A stretch of DNA of 56,433 nucleotides from the IMG/VR virus record IMGVR_UViG_3300025467_000526, positions 64,001-120,433 of that record; one strand, 5' to 3'. Positions 1 to 8,123 of this stretch are shown here, in pieces; the stretch's first letter is position 1; each line of letters begins with the position of its first letter. Made by a program: the position numbers and the translations under genes. Under the pieces are notes generated by a model that had not been told where the DNA came from, did no database searches, and saw only the letters and a list, made by a program, of their open reading frames with translations. The DNA comes from a virus.

Positions 1-1092
1 CGTGTAAGTGCAACAACCAATATTCCTAACGATACATTATTATACACACTGACTGGCGGAAGTTTACCTCCAGGACTAACTTTGACACTAGATGGTGAAA
101 TTGTAGGAATTCCTAATCAATATTATAATTCTACTACAGGCCAATTAGGTTTAACTACGTTCGACGGCGGATTGACTACATTTGATTTCAAAGAAACAAC
201 AAGCGATTTAACATATAATTTTACAGTGACCGTTAGCGATCAGTATGAATATAGTGCATTACCTCAAACATTTACTATAACATTGAGTGCTCCTAATAGT
301 GTTCCTTACAGTAATATTACTTGCCAACCTTTCTTGGCACCCGCACAACGAAGTGTATGGAAGGCATTTATTAATAATCCTACAATTTTTATACCTAGTG
401 ATATCTATCGAATCAATGATCCTAATTTTGGAATACAAAGCAACTTAAACATGTTAGTTTATGCAGGTATTCAAACAGAGGTAGCCGGTGCGTATGTAGG
501 TGCCATAGGACTAGGATTCAAACGTAAACAATTTAAATTTGGTAGTTTAAAAACTGCCATTGCTACTGATCCTATTACTAATGAAACTGTATATGAAGTA
601 GTTTATGTGCAGATGATTGATCCAAGAGAATCAAATGGAAATCACTTACCTCTAAATTTCAAGACTACCAGTTTAGAACCTAATGTTATAACTGTAGACG
701 AAAGCATAATAAATGCTAAACCTTTATACAATATAACTGTAGATAGTAAAGGATATTTGGTAAGTAATCCAAATACTGACGAATATTACCCAAACAGTAT
801 CACTAATTGGCAAACTAGATTGAGCGGAGTGGGCCTAACTGAACGTAATTATTTGCCGCTATGGATGCGTAGTATTCCGTTAGGGCAAAAAGCTCAACTA
901 GGATATGTGTTATGTGTACCACTTTGCTTCTGTAAGCCTGGAACTAGTAACGACATACTTTTAAATATTGAACACAGTGGGTTCAATTTTAACACAATAG
1001 ATTATACCGTAGACAGATTCATCATCTCTGCTGTCACCGGTTACGCAAGCGATAAATACCTTGTATTCAGAAACGATAGGATAACCGTATGA
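1..1092 (+). CDS. Virion surface/tail protein, 5'-truncated by the window, with putative Ig (He_PIG-like) domain
   Basis: The reading frame is open from the first base, so the N-terminus lies outside the window; a TTG at 82 is only an internal codon. The visible start carries a putative-Ig signature (SLPPGLTL, then GEIVGIP), the usual pattern of He_PIG cadherin-like domains in bacterial and phage surface proteins. The rest is rich in Asn, Thr and Ser with no recognised enzyme motif, and includes a cluster CVPLCFCKPG near the C-terminus. It overlaps the next structural gene by four bases. A tail or fibre-associated role is inferred from composition and neighbour. Confidence 0.75.
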   Translation, partial: RVSATTNIPNDTLLYTLTGGSLPPGLTLTLDGEIVGIPNQYYNSTTGQLGLTTFDGGLTTFDFKETTSDLTYNFTVTVSDQYEYSALPQTFTITLSAPNSVPYSNITCQPFLAPAQRSVWKAFINNPTIFIPSDIYRINDPNFGIQSNLNMLVYAGIQTEVAGAYVGAIGLGFKRKQFKFGSLKTAIATDPITNETVYEVVYVQMIDPRESNGNHLPLNFKTTSLEPNVITVDESIINAKPLYNITVDSKGYLVSNPNTDEYYPNSITNWQTRLSGVGLTERNYLPLWMRSIPLGQKAQLGYVLCVPLCFCKPGTSNDILLNIEHSGFNFNTIDYTVDRFIISAVTGYASDKYLVFRNDRITV

Positions 1093-2753
1093 CCAGTGCA
1101 ATTAACCCAAACACCATTTCGACAACTTTTCCCATAGAAGGACAAGATAATCCTAGCCAAGGATTTCGTACTAATTTTGCCGCGATTGCTGGTAATTTTA
1201 CAACTGCTTATAACGAAATAACAGATTTACAATCTAAAGCGTTAGTTTCTACACAACTAGGAACAGGAGTTAGTACACCCGCAGTTAATAATTTGCTGGG
1301 TGCTACTATTAGCAATGGTTTATATCAATTGTTTTCTGGAACTTATTATAGTGCCACTAATGTTAGCGGTGCTGTAAATATTGATCTAAGTCAAGGTGCT
1401 GTACAAAAATTTATTCTATCAGGTAATACTACATTTACATTTAGTTTAACTGGCGGTACAACAGGATTTCCAACTTATCCAGGTACAACAGGATTATATT
1501 CAAGTGCTATTATTTTAATACAAAGCACTGGAACTGCTGTATGTTCTCCTACATTTGCAACAACAGCAGGAACTATTTCTTACGATAATAATTTTCCAAT
1601 CAGTCCAAGTACAGGCACTTCTGGATTTGTAGTAGGTGGTGAAGGTGTTTCTTCTATTGTGGTATCTAATGCAGGATCGGGTTATACTAGCCCTGCTACT
1701 ATTTCTTTTACCGGTGGTAGTCCAATTACTAATGCTATTACACCAGTAGCAAGTGCAACTTATACTATTGTCAATGCTGGAACTTCATCCCTTACTCCAT
1801 TAACTAACAATACAACATTTGCAACATCAGTTGCTGTAACTGCAACTAGTGGAACAGGTTCTACTGTTACATTAACTTTTGCTCAAAACACACAGGCAAG
1901 TGGTATTACGCCATACACTATTGGTCAAACTATTGTTGTTTCAGGATTAGTTCCTGCTGGTTACAACGGAGTTTGGACTGTTACTGGTGGTAGTGCTACC
2001 ACAGTAACTTATAATTGTACAGCTACTGGTAATATGACTAGCAGTGCTGGTGCAGGAATTATTCAAGGTGGCATTGGCGGTAAAGGATATGCACTTGGCG
2101 ATCTTGTACAAATTGCAGGAGTTTCTAATACTACTTTTGCTGTGGCATCAATCGCAAATACATTTGTAGGAACTGTTAGTAATTCTTCATCTTCTATGAC
2201 TGTTTATGATTTTACTAATATTGCATCTGGAATGTCTATAACTACAACTACTGCTGGATTGATTCCAGCTGGTACATACATTGGAACTGTTACTCCTGGA
2301 TTTCCAGGATCTATTACACTAGTAGCCAGCAATGGTTCAACTCCTGTAGTGACCACCGGAGCAGGAACTGCTATATTCACATATAATCCTGCAAGTGGAA
2401 CTACTGTTGGCCCAATCGCAACATTAACCAGTTTCCCACAAGGAACACTTACAAGTCCTATTTCGTTAACTACATCATTGCGTAATATTATTACAGTTAG
2501 TGGTGGTGGAAGCGGAGCACGTTTAGCAGTTAGTTGCGGTATTGGTGCTATTAATGTTACTACTCCTGGTAAAGGTTATACATCGACAGCACCAACTGTT
2601 GTTATATCAAGCAACGGTAATCATACTGGTACTGACAATGCGGCAGGTACTGCTACATTAACCAGTGGCACAAGTCTTCAAACTACAAAAATACTAGCAT
2701 GGACTGTTAATAACGGCAGTAATGTTTATTTAAGATACGAAGGTCAATTCTAA
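1089..2753 (+). CDS. Fibre-like structural protein with repetitive Gly/Thr/Ser-rich beta modules
   Basis: The first 60 residues (FPIEGQDNPSQGFRTNFAAI) match an N-terminal block I recall from structural proteins of marine T4-like phages. The rest is low-complexity Gly/Thr/Ser sequence, probably beta-rich. It contains repeated GSGYTSPATISF- and GKGYTSTAPTVV-type units, and a GTVSNSSSSMTVYDF module that resembles those in the minus-strand tail genes at the other end of the window. The start overlaps the upstream gene (ATGA). There is no catalytic motif. I infer a fibre or virion decoration; receptor binding is possible but not shown. Confidence 0.8.
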   Translation: MTSAINPNTISTTFPIEGQDNPSQGFRTNFAAIAGNFTTAYNEITDLQSKALVSTQLGTGVSTPAVNNLLGATISNGLYQLFSGTYYSATNVSGAVNIDLSQGAVQKFILSGNTTFTFSLTGGTTGFPTYPGTTGLYSSAIILIQSTGTAVCSPTFATTAGTISYDNNFPISPSTGTSGFVVGGEGVSSIVVSNAGSGYTSPATISFTGGSPITNAITPVASATYTIVNAGTSSLTPLTNNTTFATSVAVTATSGTGSTVTLTFAQNTQASGITPYTIGQTIVVSGLVPAGYNGVWTVTGGSATTVTYNCTATGNMTSSAGAGIIQGGIGGKGYALGDLVQIAGVSNTTFAVASIANTFVGTVSNSSSSMTVYDFTNIASGMSITTTTAGLIPAGTYIGTVTPGFPGSITLVASNGSTPVVTTGAGTAIFTYNPASGTTVGPIATLTSFPQGTLTSPISLTTSLRNIITVSGGGSGARLAVSCGIGAINVTTPGKGYTSTAPTVVISSNGNHTGTDNAAGTATLTSGTSLQTTKILAWTVNNGSNVYLRYEGQF

Positions 2754-2983
2754 TGCATCCATTAGTTGGCGATTTAAAAGATTTAAAAGATTCTGAAATT
2801 GACAGTAAGATTAATGATCTTACTCAAAAATACTTTATGACTAGAAACCCTGGACTGCAAGCTCAAATGGTTGCTGTTTTGGAAACTTATAAAGAAGAAC
2901 AGCGAAAAAGACAAAAATTGGCTTTAGAAAAAATGATGGCCAATCGCGATAAAACACTTGACAAACTAGTCAAGGTCAGTTAA
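2753..2983 (+). CDS. Small helical conserved phage protein, function unknown
   Basis: A 76-residue charged protein, mostly helical by composition: an acidic N-terminal part (GDLKDLKDSEID) followed by a Lys/Arg-rich amphipathic stretch likely to form a coiled coil. It starts on the stop codon of the fibre-like gene. Similar small proteins occur in T4-like marine phages as far as I recall, always unassigned. Nothing here indicates an enzyme. Confidence 0.75.
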   Translation: MHPLVGDLKDLKDSEIDSKINDLTQKYFMTRNPGLQAQMVAVLETYKEEQRKRQKLALEKMMANRDKTLDKLVKVS

Positions 2984-2986
2984 AGT
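2957..2986 (+). promoter_or_regulatory. Possible weak sigma70-type promoter with small hairpin over the -35
   Basis: TTGACA at 2958-2963 is followed after 17 bases by TAAAGT, which matches four of six -10 positions. CTTGAC and GTCAAG form a 6-bp inverted repeat around the -35 with a 6-base loop. It lies inside the end of the preceding gene and would serve the DnaE-like gene. The -10 is poor, so confidence is low. Confidence 0.3.
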
Positions 2987-2993
2987 ATAGGCT

Positions 2994-3503
2994 ATGCGCC
3001 TAGATAAATTCGGTAATCCTATTTTTAATTCACAAGATATATTCAAATTCCTTTATCAAGGAAAACTTACCAACCTCAAAGATATCACAGTAGACTATAC
3101 TGAAGAAATTGGAGAGTTGGAACAAACTGCTGGATTTACATTCCAAAGATTTAACGAACAGCTTGAATCTATCGATATTGCAGATTTCGATAGTGCATTA
3201 CAAAGTGACTGGTTCATGCCTCCCGAATATAGAGATTTCAATGTAGAAGAATGGTGTCTTGCCAAATGTACCACTCAGCAACAAAAAGACAGAGTGTTAG
3301 ATGAAATGAATGCTTACAACGAAAGAGGCATGTTACCGTTACTGCAATGGACTAAACATTTTGTGGACACTTGTAACGAAAATGGTATAGTTTGGGGTGT
3401 AGGACGAGGTTCTAGTGTAGCCAGTTTTGTACTGTATTTGCTAGGTGTACATCAAATAGATTCGGTCAAATATAATTTAGACTGGCAGGAATTCCTGAGA
3501 TAA
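2994..3503 (+). CDS. DnaE-like (Pol III alpha) fragment carrying the GRGS motif but no catalytic aspartates
   Basis: The last 40 residues read VWGVGRGSSVASFVLYLLGV and continue into a KYNLDWQEFL block. This matches the region of bacterial DNA polymerase III alpha where GRGS precedes the family's fingers/palm core. In DnaE the next element is PD(F/I)D(V/I)DF with two catalytic Asp; this 169-residue protein ends just before it, so it cannot be a polymerase. The first 120 residues are acidic and not recognised. I recall such truncated proteins in T4-like cyanophages, so it is probably a maintained family rather than a fresh truncation. A nucleotide- or DNA-binding accessory role is a guess. Confidence 0.75.
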   Translation: MRLDKFGNPIFNSQDIFKFLYQGKLTNLKDITVDYTEEIGELEQTAGFTFQRFNEQLESIDIADFDSALQSDWFMPPEYRDFNVEEWCLAKCTTQQQKDRVLDEMNAYNERGMLPLLQWTKHFVDTCNENGIVWGVGRGSSVASFVLYLLGVHQIDSVKYNLDWQEFLR

Positions 3504-3530
3504 GTAGTAGTATATTAAGGAGAGTTAAAA

Positions 3531-3830
3531 ATGGCTCAAAAACAAATTTATAAATCAGCTCGCGGTAAAGAAGTCGATATGCTTAAACTTATGAAGCAGA
3601 ACGAAATGACTGTTGCTGTCGGCAATGCCAAAGTTAATGCTCGTGGAGATAAACTTGGAGTAAACGGAGAAATTATCAAGCGTAGAGAAGAGATCATAGC
3701 AGAAGGTGCAGGTGCTACTATTCCTAATCAAGTTAATGTTCGTCCCCAAGAAGAAAAAATTGTGCCAGCAGTGACAACAATTCCTACCAAAAAAGACATT
3801 AAAAATCAAGATCCGGAAGGGAACGAATAA
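3531..3830 (+). CDS. Conserved small phage protein, function unknown
   Basis: A 99-residue, highly charged protein starting YKSARGKEVDMLKLMKQNE, then a VNARGDKLG block and a low-complexity C-terminus rich in Pro, Val and Thr. It is preceded by a strong ribosome-binding site (AAGGAGAG) and its stop overlaps the start of the GroES-like gene. I recognise the family as recurring in marine T4-like phages but know no function. It lacks membrane segments and cysteines. Confidence 0.75.
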   Translation: MAQKQIYKSARGKEVDMLKLMKQNEMTVAVGNAKVNARGDKLGVNGEIIKRREEIIAEGAGATIPNQVNVRPQEEKIVPAVTTIPTKKDIKNQDPEGNE

Positions 3831-4264
3831 TGGATTTAAAAGGTATTGGTCACGAAGGTATTAAACCTAAAGTACGAGGCAAACTTATCCCGATACGTAA
3901 CAATGTTCTTGTTACTGATATGGATTTTGGAGAAAGAAAACTGGGTATGTTTATTTTACCTAGCGATGATGGCAAAGCCGAGGGTGTACGTCATCGTTGG
4001 TGTCGAGTTTGGGCAGTAGGCCCTGAACAAAAAGATGTCAAAGTCGGAGAATGGATCTTATTAGAACATGGTCGTTGGACTCGTGGTGTTACTGTTGTAG
4101 AAGATGACGGTACTGAAATCATCATTCGTCGTGCTGACGTAAACGCCATTCTAATGGTAAGTGATGATAAACCGGAAGAAAAATACCTAAATACATATGG
4201 CGCACACTCTAAAGTGCAACATCAAGAATGGGATCCCGCCCAGTTTGCCGGACCTCAATTTTAA
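3830..4264 (+). CDS. GroES-like co-chaperonin (T4 gp31 analogue)
   Basis: Cpn10 proteins cap the GroEL cavity; T4 gp31 replaces host GroES for folding the major capsid protein. The core here follows the GroES order: LIPIRNNVLVTDMDF (first strand), a possible mobile loop around residues 33-45, then RVWAVGPEQKDVKVGEWILL (matching the AVG...DVKVGD block of GroES), and a C-terminal ADVNAILMV like GroES DILAIVE. The 144 residues exceed the usual 95-110 because of extra residues at both ends. It ends just before the terminator/promoter element upstream of the clamp loader. Together with the phage DnaJ and ClpA it suggests a broad proteostasis programme. Confidence 0.75.
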   Translation: MDLKGIGHEGIKPKVRGKLIPIRNNVLVTDMDFGERKLGMFILPSDDGKAEGVRHRWCRVWAVGPEQKDVKVGEWILLEHGRWTRGVTVVEDDGTEIIIRRADVNAILMVSDDKPEEKYLNTYGAHSKVQHQEWDPAQFAGPQF

Positions 4265-4285
4265 AATTAATTTTACCAAACTACT

Positions 4286-4312
4286 ACAGGACTCTAGACA
4301 AGTCCTGTTTTT
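4286..4312 (+). terminator. Rho-independent terminator after the GroES-like gene
   Basis: A perfect 8-bp stem, ACAGGACT paired with AGTCCTGT, closes a 7-base loop and is followed by a short T run. It would end the leftmost operon. The loop and 3' arm are shared with the promoter of the clamp loader gene. Confidence 0.8.
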
Positions 4313-4323
4313 ACCTGTACAAT
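4295..4323 (+). promoter_or_regulatory. Sigma70-type promoter for clamp loader, nested in the terminator
   Basis: TAGACA lies in the terminator loop. TACAAT follows after exactly 17 bases, the spacer being the terminator's 3' arm plus its T run. Each element matches five of six consensus bases. Expected start is near 4330, leaving a short leader with AAAGGA before the ATG at 4344. Confidence 0.55.
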
Positions 4324-4343
4324 AAGCAAAACAAAGGAATCTT

Positions 4344-5261
4344 ATGAAAGAACTATGGGTAGAAAAATATCGTCCTAAAACAATCGATGGATATGTTTTT
4401 AGAGATACACATCAAAGAGAACAAATTGAAAGCTGGATTAAACAAGGAAGTATCCCTCATCTGTTATTCAGCGGTAATGCAGGAATTGGTAAAACTACCT
4501 TAGCTAAGATTCTACTAAATGAGTTAGAAGTAAATGATTTAGATGTATTAGAAATTAATGCAAGCCGTACCAACTCAGTTGAGGATGTACGTGATAAAAT
4601 TGTAAGTTTTGTCCAAATGATTCCGTTTGGCGACTTTAAGGTGGTGTTGTTAGATGAAGCAGATTATTTGTCTCCAAATGCTCAAGCGGCATTGCGTGGA
4701 GTTATGGAAGAGTATCACACTACTGCACGTTTTGTTCTTACTTGTAACTATCCTAATCGTATTATTCCTGCCTTACATAGTAGATGTCAAGGATTCCATA
4801 TTGAAAGGGTGGACATTACAGAGTTTACTGCTCGTGTTGCTACTATCCTAGTAGAAGAAAATGTCGATTTTGATTTAGATACACTAGATTCTTTTGTCAA
4901 AGGAACTTATCCAGATTTGCGTAAATGTATTAATACTGTACAGATGAATAGTATGGAAGGTAAATTGCATACACCCGAAAAGGCAGATACAGGGCAAGCT
5001 GATTATAAAATTCAAATGGTTGATTTATTTAAAGCAGGAAAGATTAGCGAAGCAAGAAAACTAGTATGTAGTCAAGCACGACCAGAAGAGATGGAAGAAA
5101 TTTACAGATGGTTGTATGACAATGTCGAGATATTCGGCGACGATGCTACACAAGAAAAAGCTATACTACGAATAAAACAAGGTTTAGCCGACAACACTCT
5201 TGTGAGTGATCCCGAAATAAACCTTGCCGCAACGTTAATTCATTTGAGTCATTTGGTGTAA
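4344..5261 (+). CDS. 44: Sliding-clamp loader ATPase subunit, T4 gp44-like (AAA+ RFC family)
   Basis: Clamp loaders use ATP to open and load the sliding clamp at primer ends for the replicative polymerase. The protein opens with the RFC signature LWVEKYRPKTID, has Walker A GNAGIGKTT (residues 44-52), Walker B VVLLDEADYL with the DEAD-like box, sensor 1 region FVLTCNYP and the arginine-finger SRC motif (HSRCQGF). Its 305 residues are close to the 319 of T4 gp44. The start has a good AAAGGA site. A gp62 partner was not found here, while a probable clamp and the polymerase lie 20 kb downstream. It converges with phoH, with only 7 bases between the stops. Confidence 0.95.
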   Translation: MKELWVEKYRPKTIDGYVFRDTHQREQIESWIKQGSIPHLLFSGNAGIGKTTLAKILLNELEVNDLDVLEINASRTNSVEDVRDKIVSFVQMIPFGDFKVVLLDEADYLSPNAQAALRGVMEEYHTTARFVLTCNYPNRIIPALHSRCQGFHIERVDITEFTARVATILVEENVDFDLDTLDSFVKGTYPDLRKCINTVQMNSMEGKLHTPEKADTGQADYKIQMVDLFKAGKISEARKLVCSQARPEEMEEIYRWLYDNVEIFGDDATQEKAILRIKQGLADNTLVSDPEINLAATLIHLSHLV

Positions 5262-5268
5262 TAATACA

Positions 5269-5988
5269 CTAATCTCCATACACAGCTAACACCTCCTTCA
5301 CTGCGTTATGGCGTTCTATGTCTCTGGCATCGAATTCTACTATATCTAAATGTTTTAGAATTGGATGCTCTTGTAATAAATTACAAAAATCCATCAAGCC
5401 ATTGTCTTTTAAACGATCGGCTTGATTTAAATCTCCTGTCACTACCATTTTACTTCCCTCGCCTAAACGAGTCAACAGCATTTTCATTTGATTTACTGTA
5501 GCATTTTGCATTTCGTCTGCTACTATATATGCGTTTTTGAATGTACGGCCACGCATATAGGCCAATGGACTTATCTCAATAACACCTTCCTCTAGCATTT
5601 TTGCTATGTCTTTTTGATGATAATAGTCCGCAAATACATCAAATATAGGTCTTGTCCACGGTGCCATTTTTTCATTTAATGTACCTGGTAAGAATCCTAG
5701 ATCTTCATCTACGGACACGGCGGGTCTTGTCACTACGATTTTGTCCACAATCCCTTCTTGCAACATCTTAATACCATGCTGAACCGCTAGCATAGTTTTA
5801 CCTGTACCGGCAGGACCGATAGCAAATACTATACTTTTAGTTTCATCTTGGAGTTTTTGGACGTATGTGGCCTGATTAGAGTTACGTGGGTAAAGACTCA
5901 CTCTCGGCTTTTTCGCGGGAAGATACTGCGGAAAATCTATAATGTTAACTTCTGATGTAAAACGCTTTTTCACTCGTTGTTTACTCAT
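5269..5988 (-). CDS. phoH: PhoH-like P-loop ATPase
   Basis: PhoH-family proteins are cytosolic ATPases related to the helicase domain of superfamily 1 and are very common in marine phages; their phage role is unsettled (RNA metabolism and phosphate stress have both been proposed). Walker A GPAGTGKT is near residue 58 and Walker B reads YIVADEMQNAT, with the sensor-like MVVTGDLNQ after it. The length of 239 residues fits the short phage form without PIN or KH domains. It is the only minus-strand gene in the left three quarters of the window, with its own promoter and a leader that can adopt two exclusive structures. Confidence 0.93.
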   Translation of the reverse strand: MSKQRVKKRFTSEVNIIDFPQYLPAKKPRVSLYPRNSNQATYVQKLQDETKSIVFAIGPAGTGKTMLAVQHGIKMLQEGIVDKIVVTRPAVSVDEDLGFLPGTLNEKMAPWTRPIFDVFADYYHQKDIAKMLEEGVIEISPLAYMRGRTFKNAYIVADEMQNATVNQMKMLLTRLGEGSKMVVTGDLNQADRLKDNGLMDFCNLLQEHPILKHLDIVEFDARDIERHNAVKEVLAVYGD

Positions 5989-5996
5989 TAAGTTGC

Positions 5997-6057
5997 TCCT
6001 ACTTTACTGTTAAAGTAGGACTTGTAGTGACCGCCTTTGATAACTACAGAGGTCCTA
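5997..6057 (-). promoter_or_regulatory. Structured phoH leader with two mutually exclusive hairpins, one hiding the ribosome-binding site
   Basis: Read on the minus strand, hairpin A pairs TAGGAC with GTCCTA and, inside it, GTAGT with ACTAC. Hairpin B pairs TCCTACTTTA with TAAAGTAGGA around a 4-base loop (10 bp). The two share the CCTA segment (6016-6020), so only one can form. The ribosome-binding site TAGGAG begins in the 3' arm of hairpin B, eight bases before the ATG. This is the layout of a translational switch; no known riboswitch class was recognised. Confidence 0.55.
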
Positions 6058-6061
6058 CACT

Positions 6062-6090
6062 ATTATTTAACGTATTCCTAGAAAAGTAAA
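6062..6090 (-). promoter_or_regulatory. Candidate sigma70-type promoter for phoH
   Basis: On the minus strand TTTACT is followed after 17 bases by AATAAT (four and five matches). The predicted start, near 6055, falls at the beginning of hairpin A, so whether the full 5' arm is transcribed depends on the exact start site. Confidence 0.4.
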
Positions 6091-6141
6091 CTAATACGTT
6101 ATGATTTTGAACCAGCTAAATAAGTATAGAGAATTCTAGGA
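6076..6141 (+). promoter_or_regulatory. T4-type late promoter inside a ribosome-binding-site-sequestering inverted repeat
   Basis: TCCTAGAA (6076-6083) is complementary to TTCTAGGA (6134-6141), whose AGGA is the ribosome-binding site of the gene at 6149. Between them GCTAAATA (6115-6122) resembles the T4 late promoter TATAAATA. Late RNA would start near 6128 and lack the upstream arm, freeing the ribosome-binding site. Confidence 0.5.
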
Positions 6142-6148
6142 TCAATAC

Positions 6149-6760
6149 ATGCACCACGACATATTAGATGTTATTAAAAACATACAAGAACTATACGAAA
6201 ACAATTCTAGCCTTGCGGTTTTGAAGGACTTTGAACGTGTTTTTGAAGAGATGGACGTATACGTCTATGAAAACTGGATCGATGGTGAATTAGCATACGG
6301 CCCTAAAGTGGACCGTCATTGGATTACAGCCGGCTTTATGTGGCCTAAAGACAAGATGCCTAATCCGACTGCTGGCAAGCGTTTAATGGAATTAGGTTGT
6401 AAAGTTACATATCAAAAGAGTCATTTGCTAGAACCACGCAAAATTAAAAGTCCCCAGGACCTACGTCCAGGAAGTAAAAAAGGTAAACTAGATCGTAAAC
6501 CTATTTGGATTGTAGAAGTACAGATGCCTAAACATATTGCTTTTGAAATTTATCAAGGCTACATGTTTAAGATGAAAGGTAAAGATAAAGACCATATGTT
6601 AACTAACGATCAAGGTAGTGCGCCAGCACCAGCACCGCAAGCACCAGGTGGTGGAATGCCTCCACCAGCACCAGGCGGAGCACCGGCACCAGGAGCCGCA
6701 CCAGGAGCCGCACCAGGCGGGGTAACTCCAGGCGGAGCACCAGGCGGAGTAGCACAATGA
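6149..6760 (+). CDS. Conserved late phage protein with Pro/Gly/Ala-rich tail, probably virion-associated
   Basis: The first 155 residues form a compact conserved domain (LKDFERVFEEMDVYVYENW, later KPIWIVEVQMPK) that I recognise from marine T4-like phages without an assigned function. The last 45 residues are a Pro/Gly/Ala repeat of APGGAP type, flexible and collagen-like. A late-type promoter with an RNA block precedes it, which argues for a structural or assembly role. The next gene overlaps its stop by four bases, and the pair may work together. Confidence 0.85.
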   Translation: MHHDILDVIKNIQELYENNSSLAVLKDFERVFEEMDVYVYENWIDGELAYGPKVDRHWITAGFMWPKDKMPNPTAGKRLMELGCKVTYQKSHLLEPRKIKSPQDLRPGSKKGKLDRKPIWIVEVQMPKHIAFEIYQGYMFKMKGKDKDHMLTNDQGSAPAPAPQAPGGGMPPPAPGGAPAPGAAPGAAPGGVTPGGAPGGVAQ

Positions 6761-7488
6761 AATTAGATGAAAATTTGCGAGCTGGAGATCTGAGAAACTT
6801 AGTTAAAAAAGTTTTTGAAATTGACAGTTATAAAAGTAAAATCGGTGATGATGAAGATATTTGTGTATTAAGTTTTACCGTAGACACTGAGGAACCTGCT
6901 AAAGATTTAGAAAATTTCTTTGAGATGGGTTATAGCTTTGTTTTGGATTCGGATGTTACTCCAGGTGAATTAGACGATGGTAAATATCGTGTATATGTTG
7001 AAATTGAAAGATCAAGACATATTGGCGAACAAATTTTTGAATTAATTGAAGGTGTTAAAAAATTAACAGGCATGGAAGACATGCGTTTTAGATATTTCAA
7101 AAGTTTTAAAAGCGAGCCTGCTACCGTCGAAAGTTTAAGTGCAATAGTACCTAAGGATAAAAATTCTTACAAAATTGCTACTCAAGAAAACAAACTAAAT
7201 AATTTTAGTGAATTTTTTAAACGTAGTTATGCTGACAACATAGTTGTCTTAGATGAAAGTATTACATTCAAAAGAGTGTACAGTGGTGAAGTAACATTTA
7301 ATATTGTAGAAAGTGGACCTAAAGATATAATTCACAATATGATCAAAGGTCCAATTTTATTAGAAAACAAAGACATGGCAGAAGTTATGTTTTTAACTAA
7401 AGTTATTGGTAACTATAACATTGTTAAAGTTGGCAAGACATTTATATTTGAAAATACAAACTGGGCTGTAGCCCTTGAAAGGAAATAA
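6757..7488 (+). CDS. Conserved phage protein paired with the upstream late gene, function unknown
   Basis: A 243-residue protein with a mixed alpha/beta first half (ENFFEMGYSFVLDSDVTPGE, RVYVEIERSRHIGEQI, FRYFKSFK) and an Asn/Lys-rich second half. I recall the same family next to the upstream gene in other T4-like phages. No catalytic motif, signal or membrane segment is visible. Four-base overlaps on both sides suggest translational coupling from the late gene through to the endolysin. Confidence 0.85.
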   Translation: MKLDENLRAGDLRNLVKKVFEIDSYKSKIGDDEDICVLSFTVDTEEPAKDLENFFEMGYSFVLDSDVTPGELDDGKYRVYVEIERSRHIGEQIFELIEGVKKLTGMEDMRFRYFKSFKSEPATVESLSAIVPKDKNSYKIATQENKLNNFSEFFKRSYADNIVVLDESITFKRVYSGEVTFNIVESGPKDIIHNMIKGPILLENKDMAEVMFLTKVIGNYNIVKVGKTFIFENTNWAVALERK

Positions 7489-8123
7489 TGATGGCAGACG
7501 GATTTACATTTGATTTTAGTTTAACAAAGTGTACAGCTATACTTGGAAATAACCCATACAGCGAACATTGGTATGAAGCATTGTGCAAAGTATTGCCCGA
7601 TTACGATATCAACACACCAGAGCGTGTAGCCTGTTTCTTAGGCCAGACCATGGTAGAATCAGCAGGCTATACAGCTATTGTTGAAAATCTAAACTATCGT
7701 CCAGAAACACTTATGAAAGTGTGGCCACACTATTTTCCTACAATGGAAATAGCAAATCAATATGCTCACCAACCAGAAAAGATTGCTAATCGTGCTTATG
7801 GCGGACGTATGGGCAATGGTCCTGAAGAATCAGGAGACGGTTTTAAATATTGCGGCCGTGGACTAATTCAATTGACTGGTAAAAGCAATTACGAACGTTT
7901 TGCAGAAAGCATTGATACTCCGCTAGAAGAAGTTCCAGAATTTTTAACAACATTTGAAGGCTGTGTACAATCAGCTTGCTGGTTCTGGGAAGCAAACAAT
8001 TTAAATGCACTAGCAGATCAAATTGATGTACTTGGATTAACTAAGAAAATTAATGGCGGTACATTAGGTCTACAAGAACGTCAACAACATACTGCTAACG
8101 CACAACAAGTATTACAGGGATAA
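7488..8123 (+). CDS. GH19 chitinase-like endolysin
   Basis: Family 19 glycosidases in phages cut the glycan strands of peptidoglycan during lysis. Catalytic-region signatures are clear: FLGQTMVESAGY with the proton-donor Glu, VENLNYRPETL, YGGRMGNGPEESGDG with the second acidic site, and YCGRGLIQLTGKSNY. The length of 211 residues is that of a single catalytic domain without a cell-wall-binding domain. No Sec signal is seen, so export needs the holin at 8871. Two adjacent ATGs (7488 and 7491) could both start it. The spanin genes follow directly. Confidence 0.93.
   Translation: MMADGFTFDFSLTKCTAILGNNPYSEHWYEALCKVLPDYDINTPERVACFLGQTMVESAGYTAIVENLNYRPETLMKVWPHYFPTMEIANQYAHQPEKIANRAYGGRMGNGPEESGDGFKYCGRGLIQLTGKSNYERFAESIDTPLEEVPEFLTTFEGCVQSACWFWEANNLNALADQIDVLGLTKKINGGTLGLQERQQHTANAQQVLQG

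Noticed and set aside
2994-3503. DnaE-like gene as a working phage DNA polymerase III
   Set aside because: Only the GRGS region is present, catalytic aspartates are missing, and a complete family-B polymerase exists at 24190.
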